A DNA stretch of 64,000 nucleotides from positions 1,612,001 through 1,676,000 of the forward strand of contig NZ_JBEPOK010000001.1 in the NCBI RefSeq assembly GCF_040546765.1, read 5' to 3'. How positions within the stretch are numbered: the first letter of the stretch is position 1; every line of letters begins with the position of its first letter. This DNA comes from Arthrobacter sp. OAP107 (GTDB lineage Bacteria; Actinomycetota; Actinomycetes; Actinomycetales; Micrococcaceae). Of the stretch, positions 17,080 through 24,353 are shown in pieces. Made by a program: the position numbers and the translations under genes. The notes under the pieces were generated by a model, which did no database searches, was not told where the DNA came from, and was given only the letters and a program-made list of their open reading frames with translations.

Positions 17080-18756
17080 TCAAGACCTCAGCTGGACCTT
17101 GGTGAAAACTTCATTTAATACCGGCGAGGCGGGATAGCTGACGACCCGGTCGGACAGGGCCAGTGCCGAGATCGGGAAAGCGATGGGAACTGCGGGCAGG
17201 GACTCCGCGATCTGGGCGTTGATGGTCTGGTACTGTGCCGTGCGTTCCTGGCCGTCCGGGAGTCCGCGCGCGCGGTCGATCTTGGCGAAGACCTGCGGGT
17301 CCTGGTACCCGAACTCACCGTTCTTCTCGCCGAAGAGCGGCGCGAGGAAGTTGTCCGCGTCGGAATAGGAGCCGTTCCAGCCGAGCAGGTGCAGGGCATG
17401 GTCGCCGGGGTTCTTCACCTTCTGCAGGTAGCCGTCCGTCCAGTCGACGGGAACGGGCTGGATGTTCAGGCCCACCGCCGTGAGCTGGCGGCTGATTTCC
17501 GCATAGACCTTCTCCGGAGTGGGCAGGTAAGGCCGCGTGACGTTCATGGGGTAGTAGAACTTCAGTGCCTGACCCTTGTACCCGGCGTCGGCCAGGAGTT
17601 CCTTCGCCTTGGCGGGATTGTGCCCCAGCGCCGGAGCGTTGTTGTTGAACCCGCTCAGCTTCGGCGGAACGAACTGCGAGGCCTGCGCCGTGTTGTCGAT
17701 GAAGAAGCGCCTGATCAGCGTGTCCTTGTCGATGGCCAGCTCGATGGCCTGCCGGATTTTGAGGTCCTTCAGGACCGGAATCTCCTGGTTCATGCCGAGG
17801 TACATCACGGAGAACGGATCCCGCTGGATGATCTGCTTGCCGCGTTTGACCAGCTGGTCGAAGTTCCCGACCGTCACGGCGTCATAGCCGTCGATCCTGC
17901 CGTCCAGCAGTGCCTGCAGCCGCGTCTGCGGGTGGTCGTAGGTGACGAACTTGAGGGTGGCAATCTGTCCCCGGGCGCCCCAGTACCCCTTGTTGGTCAC
18001 GAGGGTGACGCCCGCGCTGTCCCAAGAGGAGAAGCGGAAGGGGCCGGTGCCCACGGGATGCGTGGCGTAGCCGGAAAGTGCCTGGCTGCCGCGCCGCAGG
18101 CTGAGCTGGTCAGCCTTCCCGGCGGCAAGTGCCTTGGGGGAGGAGATGGCAAACGCGGGAAGCGTCAGGGCCTGGAGGAAACCGGTGAAACGCTCCGTGA
18201 GTCTGATCCGCACCCGCAGCGCCGACAGGGCCGTGCAGGATTTGAAGACGGACAGCTCCGCATGGTCGGAGTGCTCCTTGAAGACCCCCTTGAAGGTGGT
18301 TCCCGGAGCCTGCTTCCGGAGCGCCTCTGAAAACTTGAACCAGCGCTCGAAGTTCGTGCAGACGGCCTCAGCGTTGAAAGCCGAGCCGTCGTGGAACTTG
18401 ATGCCCGGGCGAAGGGTGAAGGTGTAGGACATGCCGTCCGACGATTCCGTCCACTCCGTGGCCAGCAGCGGGGTGGGCTCGCCCGTTGTCTGGTCGACGC
18501 CCACCAGTCCTTCCAGGATCTGCCGGGTGACCCGCTGCGATTCGACGTCGTTGGCCAGGGCGGGGTCCAGGCCCAGGGGCTGCGAGGCTGTGCCGAAGGT
18601 GAAGGTCTCGGAAGGCGCAGCGGCGGCTGTTGTGGTGCTCGCCGCGGCGGACGACGGCGTGGGCTGGGCTTCGCTCGTGCAGGACGTGAGGGACAGGCCC
18701 AGAAGGACGGCGCCGGTCTTGAGGGCCGTACGGCGCGGGATACTGCTGCTGGGCAC
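17080..18756 (-). CDS. ABC transporter substrate-binding lipoprotein, peptide/nickel family 5
   Basis: A 558-residue extracytoplasmic binding protein of the SBP family 5. The GTG start at 18756 is preceded by AGAGGTGG. The signal peptide has an RRTALK pair and ends in the lipobox LSLTSC, so it is a lipid-anchored and possibly Tat-exported protein. Family landmarks are LGLDPALANDVESQRVTRQI, LEGLVGVDQTTGEPTPLLA, SDGMSYTFTLRPGIKFHDGS and IDGYDAVTVGNFDQL. No permease or ATPase genes are adjacent, so it is an orphan binding protein that may serve a transporter encoded elsewhere. The ligand is probably a peptide, but this is not certain. Confidence 0.92.
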   Translation of the reverse strand: MPSSSIPRRTALKTGAVLLGLSLTSCTSEAQPTPSSAAASTTTAAAAPSETFTFGTASQPLGLDPALANDVESQRVTRQILEGLVGVDQTTGEPTPLLATEWTESSDGMSYTFTLRPGIKFHDGSAFNAEAVCTNFERWFKFSEALRKQAPGTTFKGVFKEHSDHAELSVFKSCTALSALRVRIRLTERFTGFLQALTLPAFAISSPKALAAGKADQLSLRRGSQALSGYATHPVGTGPFRFSSWDSAGVTLVTNKGYWGARGQIATLKFVTYDHPQTRLQALLDGRIDGYDAVTVGNFDQLVKRGKQIIQRDPFSVMYLGMNQEIPVLKDLKIRQAIELAIDKDTLIRRFFIDNTAQASQFVPPKLSGFNNNAPALGHNPAKAKELLADAGYKGQALKFYYPMNVTRPYLPTPEKVYAEISRQLTAVGLNIQPVPVDWTDGYLQKVKNPGDHALHLLGWNGSYSDADNFLAPLFGEKNGEFGYQDPQVFAKIDRARGLPDGQERTAQYQTINAQIAESLPAVPIAFPISALALSDRVVSYPASPVLNEVFTKVQLRS

Positions 18757-18890
18757 TCGATTACCACCTCTGGACTGCTGGGGTGCGCGTGGGCGGCTGC
18801 TTGCCCGCCACCCAGTGTAATTGACGGACCGCACGCGCTTGGCTTATGCGTGAGCCAGGACACGCCGGGGCGGCCGACGGCACAGGAAAA

Positions 18891-18927
18891 GGCCGCGGTC
18901 CGCACCGTCGGGGTGCGGATCGCGGCC
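18891..18927 (-). terminator. Rho-independent terminator of the fasciclin gene
   Basis: A 16-bp stem (one G-T pair) with a 5-nt loop lies 36 bp beyond the fasciclin stop. Read on the minus strand the stem ends GCGGCC and is followed by TTTTCC. Confidence 0.75.
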
Positions 18928-18963
18928 TCTGTCCAGGGCCGGGGCCCGGAACGGGCCCAGCGA

Positions 18964-19650
18964 TTACTTGGGCATCAGCACCGAATCCACGAGGTAAACG
19001 GTGGCGTTGGCCGTCTGGACGCCGCCGCAGATCACGTTGGCGCCGTCCACCTTGAGGGCATCCTTGGTGCCGGTCACGGTGACCGACCCGCCCTCCACGG
19101 TCTTGTGCGTGCCCACGATCTTGTCCGGGGTGATCTGGCCCGGAACCACGTGGTAGGTGAGGATCTTGCTCAGCAGGGCATCATCCTTCTTGAGGGTCCC
19201 GATCGTTGCTGGGTCGACCTTGGCGAAGGCATCGTCAACCGGTGCGAACACCGTGAATTCGCTGCCGTTGAGCGTGTCCACGAGATTGACCTTCGGGTTC
19301 AGCTTGCCGGAGACCGCGGCGGTGAGGGTCTTCAGCAGCGGGTTGTTCGAGGCTGCGACGGCCACGGGGTCCAGTGCCATGCCCGCGACGGAACCCTTGC
19401 CGCTGGGAACCTGCTTGGCGTAGCCGGCACAGCCGGGCCCGGCGAGGTTGGCGGCCGGATCCATAGCTGCCGTCGAGGTTTCTGACGGTGACGGCGCCAT
19501 GCTGGAGGCGGAGGGCGCCATGCTGGACGGTTCCGCGGCGGCCGACGAGCTGCTGGACGTGCCGGCAGAGCCGCCGCAGGCGGTGAGGCTCAGCAGAGCG
19601 GCTGCTGCAATGCCTGCGACGGTGAAGGTTGAGCGCTTGAAAGACTGCAT
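18964..19650 (-). CDS. Fasciclin (FAS1) domain lipoprotein
   Basis: A 228-residue secreted lipoprotein. The signal peptide VAGIAAAALLSLTAC ends in a lipobox, then comes a Ser/Met/Pro/Ala-rich linker with repeated SSMAPS units. One FAS1 domain spans about residues 85-228, with the H1 box NGSEFTVFAPVDDAFAKVD, the YHVVPG motif and the final TANATVYLVDSVLMPK. It resembles mycobacterial MPB70/MPB83 cell-surface proteins, which mediate adhesion-type contacts. Two cysteines (GPGCAGY and NVICGGV) match the conserved disulfide of that group. AAGGAG precedes ATG 19650. Confidence 0.93.
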   Translation of the reverse strand: MQSFKRSTFTVAGIAAAALLSLTACGGSAGTSSSSSAAAEPSSMAPSASSMAPSPSETSTAAMDPAANLAGPGCAGYAKQVPSGKGSVAGMALDPVAVAASNNPLLKTLTAAVSGKLNPKVNLVDTLNGSEFTVFAPVDDAFAKVDPATIGTLKKDDALLSKILTYHVVPGQITPDKIVGTHKTVEGGSVTVTGTKDALKVDGANVICGGVQTANATVYLVDSVLMPK

Positions 19651-19851
19651 TTCGATTCTCCTTGGTTGTGCCGACGAACAGGACCGAAGGGAGTGTGGCT
19701 TCCTCCGGCGATCCTTTTCCGACTGTGGGTCACCGGCCTGAAGTTCCAGGCTGTTGGGCGGTGTCTCACTGGGTATTCGCCTGGTCGGCAGCAATGGATG
19801 GGTGAACCGGGAATAATTTTCTGGCGGGGCGTAAAACGGCGCGTTAAACAG

Positions 19852-19880
19852 AAAAAATCCCGGGCCGTAGCCCGGGATTT
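19852..19880 (-). terminator. Terminator downstream of tRNA-Leu
   Basis: A perfect 11-bp stem AAATCCCGGGC/GCCCGGGATTT with a 4-nt loop. On the minus strand it ends in a run of six T, a textbook intrinsic terminator about 20 nt after the tRNA 3' end. Confidence 0.85.
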
Positions 19881-19898
19881 CACCGTCGATAACTGCAG

Positions 19899-19980
19899 TG
19901 CGCAAGGGGGGACTTGAACCCCCACGCCCGAAGGCACAGGAACCTAAATCCTGCGTGTCTGCCAATTTCACCACTCGCGC
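19899..19980 (-). tRNA. tRNA-Leu (anticodon TAG)
   Basis: An 82-nt tRNA with a 7-bp acceptor stem (GCGCGAG with CTTGCGC, one G-U), D-arm GTGGTGAAATTGGCAGAC, anticodon stem-loop CAGGA-TTTAGGT-TCCTG giving UAG, and T-arm GGGGGTTCAAGTCCCCC. The variable arm (CGTGTCT-type class II region, here GTGCCTTCGGGCGT) is leucine-like. CCA is not encoded. Confidence 0.95.
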
Positions 19981-20110
19981 CTGGCTCCGCTGGTGCGCCC
20001 CTGCGTGCTGTCAGCAGCAGGAAAAACGTACGACGGCGGATGCCAGCCTCAATTGTACCGTCACCTGTGCGGTCCTTGCGGCAGGCGCGGAGAGGTTGTC
20101 AGGCGCAGGG

Positions 20111-20590
20111 TTATCCAACCTCTTCAAGCTTGAGGTCCTTACGCAGCTTGGCGACGTGCCCGGTGGCCCGCACGTTGTACTGCGCCACGGTGACCTTGCC
20201 GTCCGGATCCACCACGACGGTGGAACGGATGAGGCCCTCGTAGGTCCGGCCGTAGTTCTTCTTCTCGCCCCACGCGGCGTACGCCTCGGCAACTGCATGG
20301 TCTTCATCCGACAGGAGGGGGAAGGTGAGCCCCTCGGCGTCGGCGAAACTGGCCAGCTTGCCCACCGGGTCAGGGGAGATTCCCAGCACCTCGTAACCGG
20401 CGGCCTGCAGGGATGCCAGGCTGTCCCGGAAGTCGCAGGCCTGTTTGGTGCACCCGGGCGTTGCCGCGGCCGGATAGAAATACACAATGGTGTTCCGGCC
20501 GCGGTAATCGCTGAGGCTGACGTCCGCTCCCGTTGCGTCCTTCAGCGTGAAGCCAGGGGCGGTGTCGCCCGGCGTAAGTTTTTCAGCCAA
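20111..20590 (-). CDS. bcp: Thioredoxin-dependent thiol peroxidase (BCP-type peroxiredoxin)
   Basis: A 159-residue peroxiredoxin that reduces hydroperoxides. Its peroxidatic cysteine is in YPAAATPGCTKQACDFRD, where the five-residue-apart CTKQAC pair is the typical 2-Cys arrangement of BCP/PrxQ. The GDTAPGFTLKDATG start and the TYEGLIRSTVVVDPDG C-terminal block also fit. Translation starts at a TTG (20590) with AAGGAGAC 7 nt upstream. It is divergent from a MarR regulator 86 bp away, which suggests redox-linked control. There is no signal peptide, so it is cytoplasmic. Confidence 0.95.
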   Translation of the reverse strand: MAEKLTPGDTAPGFTLKDATGADVSLSDYRGRNTIVYFYPAAATPGCTKQACDFRDSLASLQAAGYEVLGISPDPVGKLASFADAEGLTFPLLSDEDHAVAEAYAAWGEKKNYGRTYEGLIRSTVVVDPDGKVTVAQYNVRATGHVAKLRKDLKLEEVG

Positions 20591-20647
20591 CGTTGTCTCC
20601 TTGTTTTGGTGCAGGACATTTCAGCTTAGTAAGGCTTCGTGTCGGGT

Positions 20648-20669
20648 ACTAATCAGGCTTAGTTATACT
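20648..20669 (+). promoter_or_regulatory. MarR promoter with inverted repeat and -10 TATACT
   Basis: An imperfect inverted repeat ACTAA-TCAGGC-TTAGT (20648-20663) abuts a near-consensus -10, TATACT (20664-20669). The start codon is 7 nt further on, so transcription would begin at the ATG (leaderless mRNA). The repeat sits between -35 and -10, a standard autorepression position. Confidence 0.55.
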
Positions 20670-20676
20670 TGGTGGT

Positions 20677-21162
20677 ATGCCTGATATGGATCGCTGGCCC
20701 ACAGGGCGCCTTTTGTCTACGGCGGCCCGCCTTGTTGAGCACTCATGGAACGAGAAGCTGGGCGCCATCGGCCTGACCCACGCTGGCGTTATTGCCATCG
20801 AGGTGCTCTACAACAGCGGCCCCATGACACAGGCGCAGCTCGCCCAGCTCGTCCGGGTGCAGGCCCAGACCATGGGCAAGACGCTGAGCCGGCTCGAATC
20901 GCACGGCCACATCGTGCGCCAGCGCAGCACTTCGGACCGGCGCAGCCACGTCGTGTCGCTCACCGAGCGCGGCACCGAAGCCGTTATGGCCGCGGCGGAC
21001 ATGGAACGCTCCGTCCTTGCCGCGGCGTCCATTGACCCGGATCTGCTCCGCCAGGAACTTCAGGCCGTGGTCCGGGAGCTGGCCAAGCGTTTCGCGTCAC
21101 CGGAGACCAATGCCATCGTTGCCGGTGCCGAATCCGGACTGACTGTCGAGGCAAATTCCTAG
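20677..21162 (+). CDS. MarR family transcriptional regulator
   Basis: A 161-residue winged-helix repressor with the HTH region IGLTHAGVIAIEVLYNSGPM, then TQAQLAQLVRVQAQTMGKTL, SRLESHGHIVRQRSTSDRRS and HVVSLTERGTEAV. No ribosome site precedes the ATG, in keeping with a leaderless message from the TATACT box. There is no cysteine in the HTH half, so a ligand or another mechanism is needed for sensing. The divergent neighbour is the bcp peroxiredoxin gene; the shared 86-bp intergenic region is the obvious target. Confidence 0.9.
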   Translation: MPDMDRWPTGRLLSTAARLVEHSWNEKLGAIGLTHAGVIAIEVLYNSGPMTQAQLAQLVRVQAQTMGKTLSRLESHGHIVRQRSTSDRRSHVVSLTERGTEAVMAAADMERSVLAAASIDPDLLRQELQAVVRELAKRFASPETNAIVAGAESGLTVEANS

Positions 21163-21181
21163 CTCTTCCCGTAACCGCTGG

Positions 21182-22180
21182 TCAACCGCCGGCCCGGGGA
21201 GCAGCAGTTGTCCTGCGCGCCACCAGGTGCGGGGTGCGCACAACATGCCCGGCTGGTTCGGTTCCTTCTATCCGCGCCACGGCGCGGTCCACTGCCGCGG
21301 CGGCAAGCAACGGGGCGTCCTGGCTGATAGAGGACAGCTGGACATAGCTGAGCCGCGCAAACTGGCTGTCGTCGTAGCCCAGCACTGACACATCTGCCGG
21401 GACCTGTTGTCCCTGCGCCCGAAGGCTCTCAATAACGCCGAGGGCCGACCTGTCGTTGAAGGCGATGACCGCGGTTGGCATATCTTCGCGAAGCGAATTG
21501 CCGGCGGTCATCCCATCCTCCTCCATCGCGCCGCCCGCAATAATGACCGGCTCCAGGCCGCGGCGTTCCATCTCTGTCCGGAAGGCAGACCGGCGCGGTC
21601 CGGCGGAGACGGCGGAACCGCCGTCGATATGGACGATCCTCCGGTGCCCCAGGGACACGAGGTGCTCCACCGCCATCCGGATGCCCTCGTAGTCATCACT
21701 GCTCACGGAGTCGGTGAGTTCCCCGACGTCGTTCCGGAGCAGGCTCACCACCGGCACCTGGCCGGCATACCGCGCCAGTTCGTCACTGCCGAGCGTGGGT
21801 GAGATCAGGATCAGCGCCTCGGACCCGAAATCCAGGAGCGCCTCTATGGTCCGGGCCTCGGGCCTGCCGCTGGTGACGCCGCCCAGTGCGAGTTCATATC
21901 CCTTGGCGCTGGCCTCGGCGTATGCGGCATCCACAATTTCGGCGTGGAACGCGTGGGCCGTGGAGAAGCTGAGGCCGAGGAGCTTGGTCCGCGCGCTGCG
22001 CAGCAGCCGGGCGCGGCTGTCGGGCCGGTAACCAAGCCGGCTCGCGGCGTCGAGAACTTTCTGCCTCGTGGCCTCGGCCGCGCCGGGGGCGCCGCGCATC
22101 ACGATGGACACCAGGGCCCGTGATACGCCGGCTGCTTCGGCGACGTCCATCAGGGTGGGGCGGCGTTGCTGTTCAGTCAT
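21182..22180 (-). CDS. LacI family transcriptional repressor of the sugar operon
   Basis: A 332-residue repressor. The N-terminal HTH reads PTLMDVAEAAGVSRALVSIV and is followed by the hinge region RLGYRPDSRARLLRSARTK. The periplasmic-binding-like effector domain follows (LLGLSFSTAHAFHAEIVDAA to VSVLGYDDSQFARL), and the family length is normal. GGAGG lies ahead of ATG 22180. It is divergent from the dehydrogenase/ABC operon, and the 109-bp intergenic region contains two copies of a palindromic site. It probably represses both directions until a sugar or cyclitol effector binds. Confidence 0.93.
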   Translation of the reverse strand: MTEQQRRPTLMDVAEAAGVSRALVSIVMRGAPGAAEATRQKVLDAASRLGYRPDSRARLLRSARTKLLGLSFSTAHAFHAEIVDAAYAEASAKGYELALGGVTSGRPEARTIEALLDFGSEALILISPTLGSDELARYAGQVPVVSLLRNDVGELTDSVSSDDYEGIRMAVEHLVSLGHRRIVHIDGGSAVSAGPRRSAFRTEMERRGLEPVIIAGGAMEEDGMTAGNSLREDMPTAVIAFNDRSALGVIESLRAQGQQVPADVSVLGYDDSQFARLSYVQLSSISQDAPLLAAAAVDRAVARIEGTEPAGHVVRTPHLVARRTTAAPRAGG

Positions 22181-22203
22181 GTGCCTCCTTGCTGCCAGCA
22201 GTC

Positions 22204-22219
22204 TATAGAACGATCTAGA
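22204..22219. promoter_or_regulatory. LacI-type operator, copy 1
   Basis: TATAGAACGATCTAGA contains the core AGAACGATCT with the central CG typical of LacI-family sites. It lies near the LacI gene start. It is shared with copy 2 at a centre-to-centre distance of 48 bp. Confidence 0.7.
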
Positions 22220-22252
22220 CAGATTGCCAAAAGCTGTGCCACCATCAGTTCA

Positions 22253-22266
22253 CTAGAACGATCTAG
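22253..22266. promoter_or_regulatory. LacI-type operator, copy 2
   Basis: CTAGAACGATCTAG is palindromic at 12 of 14 positions. It lies 24 bp before the first dehydrogenase gene, where a bound repressor would block transcription start. The 10-bp core is identical to copy 1. Confidence 0.72.
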
Positions 22267-22289
22267 AATCCCGGAAAGAGGATTGAAAC

Positions 22290-23426
22290 ATGACCTATGT
22301 CCAGCAACCGGCCGGTGACAGCCACCCCGTCCGCCTCGGTCTGATTGGCGCCGGCTGGATCGGCGCCTTCCATGCCGAGTCCGTGGCGCACCGGATCCCC
22401 AATGCGCGGCTGGATGCCATCGCTGACCCCGTGCTTTCCGCCGCCGAGACTCTGGCCGGCAAGCTCGGCGCTGCAAGAATCAGCGCAGATCCGGCGGACG
22501 TGATTAACGACCCCGGCATTGACGCGGTCCTGGTGGCGTCACCGGCAAGGTTCCATTCGGCTCTTATCGGGGCCGCCGCCCGGGCCGGGAAGGATGTGTT
22601 CTGCGAAAAGCCGGGCGGCCGCACGGTCGAAGAACTGGATGAGGCGCTGGCCGCTGCAGACGCCGCCGGGGTCAACGTCCAGTTTGGATTCAACCGGCGC
22701 TTCGCGGCTGACTTTGCAGCTGCCAGGAAGCTGATCGACGACGGCGCGGTCGGCACCCCGCAGCTGCTGCGGTCCCTCACCCGTGACCCGGGCACCGCCG
22801 CCGGCATAGCCTTTCCGGAGCGGATTGCACCCGGAACGATCTTCCTGGAAACGCTGATCCATGATTTCGACACGCTGAACTGGCTGAACCCGGGCGCGGT
22901 TCCGGTGAAGGTGCATGCAGTGGCTGACGCCCTGGTTGCCCCGGAAGCAAAAGCCGGAGGCCTGCTGGATACGGCGGTGGTCACCGTGACCTACAGCAAC
23001 GGCGCCATCGCCGTGGCCGAGGCCAACTTCAACGCCCTGTATGGCTACGACGTGCGGGGTGAAGTCTTCGGATCGGCCGGCATGGTCTCCGCCGGCGGGC
23101 CGCAGGCATCCAGTGCCGTGAGCTACACGGCCGCAGGTATTGCCTCGGACACCGTCCGCCTGAACATTGACCTCTTCCATGACGCCTATACCGCCGAACT
23201 CGCCCGGTTCGTCGAGGGTGTGGCTGCGCGCCGCACCGGACGCACGCCGGGTGGAGCAGCTGCTCCCGGAGGCACCGATGCCCGCAATGCGCTCGCCGTG
23301 GCCTTGGCGGCGATCCGCTCGCACGAGACCGGCCTTCCGGTGGACGTCTCCGCTGTGGCGCAGCTGCAGGCGGCCGAGCCCGAGCTGCAGCTCACGGGAC
23401 CGCATGTCGCCGCGTTGGGCACATGA
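22290..23426 (+). CDS. Gfo/Idh/MocA family dehydrogenase (inositol 2-dehydrogenase-like)
   Basis: A 378-residue NAD(P)-dependent sugar or cyclitol dehydrogenase. The Rossmann motif VRLGLIGAGWIGAFHAE is at the N-terminus, and the catalytic EKPGGRTVEELDEAL (Glu-Lys-Pro) comes after DAVLVASPARFHSAL. The C-terminal alpha/beta domain carries the conserved Asp-x-x-x-His-type segment LETLIHDFDTLNWL. It is most like IolG-type myo-inositol or scyllo-inositol dehydrogenases, but specificity cannot be read from sequence. It is the first gene of the LacI-controlled operon and overlaps the next gene by 4 nt. Confidence 0.9.
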   Translation: MTYVQQPAGDSHPVRLGLIGAGWIGAFHAESVAHRIPNARLDAIADPVLSAAETLAGKLGAARISADPADVINDPGIDAVLVASPARFHSALIGAAARAGKDVFCEKPGGRTVEELDEALAAADAAGVNVQFGFNRRFAADFAAARKLIDDGAVGTPQLLRSLTRDPGTAAGIAFPERIAPGTIFLETLIHDFDTLNWLNPGAVPVKVHAVADALVAPEAKAGGLLDTAVVTVTYSNGAIAVAEANFNALYGYDVRGEVFGSAGMVSAGGPQASSAVSYTAAGIASDTVRLNIDLFHDAYTAELARFVEGVAARRTGRTPGGAAAPGGTDARNALAVALAAIRSHETGLPVDVSAVAQLQAAEPELQLTGPHVAALGT

Positions 23427-24232
23427 GCGTCCGGCTGGCAGCATGCGCGGAGATGATCTACGGCGAGTTGCCCCTCATTGAGCGGGTGCGGCGGATTCAT
23501 GAGCAGGGGTTCGAGGTGGAACTCTGGGACACGCGGGACCGGGACATTTCAGCCCTGGCCGCAACGGGTGCCCGCTTTTCCTCCATGAGCGGCTACTTCG
23601 GCGGCAGCCTCATCGACCCGGACAGCGCGGACCGCGTTGTCGAATCGGCGGAGAAGCTCATCCCGACGGCGCTCGAACTGGGCGTCGAGCGGATGGTTGT
23701 TCATCCGGCGGAACTTGGCGATGGTGGGGTCGCGGTGCGGCCAATCCACCGCTCCACCGGACAAATGTGGCTGACCGGCCTCCGCACCCTTGAGCGGCTG
23801 GGCCGGCTCGGTGAACAGCACGGCGTGGTCTTTGCGCTGGAAAACCTCAATACGGTCCTGGACCACCCGGGCATACCGCTGGCCCGGGCCAAGGACACCA
23901 TGGCTCTGGTGTCCGCAGCCGGTCACCCGCACATAAGGATGATGCTGGATCTCTACCATGCCCAGATTGGCGAAGGAAACCTGATTGAACTTGTCCGCGG
24001 TGCTCTGCCGTGGATCGGGGAAATCCAGGTGGCTGACGTGCCGGGCCGGTTCGAGCCCGGCACGGGGGAGGTCAACTACAGCGCCGTCGCCAAGGCACTC
24101 GTCGACGCCGGATATGCCGGCGTCATAGGGCTTGAGGCGGGGGCTTCGGGCGGAGCCGGACTTGCTGCGGGGGACGAAGCCCTCTCCGCGTTCCGGCACG
24201 CCTTCGCGCCGGCAGCCCGCGGAGAAAACTAA
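23423..24232 (+). CDS. Hydroxypyruvate isomerase-like TIM-barrel protein
   Basis: A 269-residue member of the xylose isomerase-like TIM-barrel family. Features are EQGFEVELWDTRDRD and MVVHPAELG in the first half, then VVFALENLNTVLDHPG, HIRMMLDLYHAQIGEGNLIE and GEIQVADVPGRFEPGTGEVN. The last is the hallmark of hydroxypyruvate isomerase (Hyi). Glu, Asp, His and Glu residues at these points would bind the divalent metal. In inositol or keto-sugar pathways such proteins act as epimerases or isomerases of the 2-keto intermediate, which fits its place next to a dehydrogenase. ATGA overlap with the upstream gene. Confidence 0.88.
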   Translation: MSVRLAACAEMIYGELPLIERVRRIHEQGFEVELWDTRDRDISALAATGARFSSMSGYFGGSLIDPDSADRVVESAEKLIPTALELGVERMVVHPAELGDGGVAVRPIHRSTGQMWLTGLRTLERLGRLGEQHGVVFALENLNTVLDHPGIPLARAKDTMALVSAAGHPHIRMMLDLYHAQIGEGNLIELVRGALPWIGEIQVADVPGRFEPGTGEVNYSAVAKALVDAGYAGVIGLEAGASGGAGLAAGDEALSAFRHAFAPAARGEN

Positions 24233-24236
24233 TATC

Positions 24237-24286
24237 GTCCTAATGTTAGGACAAACGTTGACAAGAGTGATCCGAGTCACCATGAT
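24237..24286 (+). promoter_or_regulatory. Internal promoter with IolR-like palindrome upstream of the binding-protein gene
   Basis: GTCCTAA-TG-TTAGGAC (24237-24252) is a perfect 7-bp inverted repeat. It lies 5 bp upstream of a consensus -35 TTGACA (24258-24263), with 17 bp spacing to CATGAT (24281-24286). Read on the minus strand, 24244-24253 is TGTCCTAACA, which fits the KGWCHTRACA motif known for the GntR-type inositol regulator IolR of Corynebacterium. A second regulator may therefore control the transporter half of the operon. Confidence 0.65.
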
Positions 24287-24353
24287 CGGAGTATCAGCAC
24301 TCCCGGCCACTGTGGTGTGGCACGGCGGGAACCCGGATCAAAGGAGATTTTCG

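Noticed and set aside
15434..17137. A 567-codon plus-strand frame opposite mqo
   Set aside because: Mirror of the malate:quinone oxidoreductase reading frame. No ribosome site and no family motifs.
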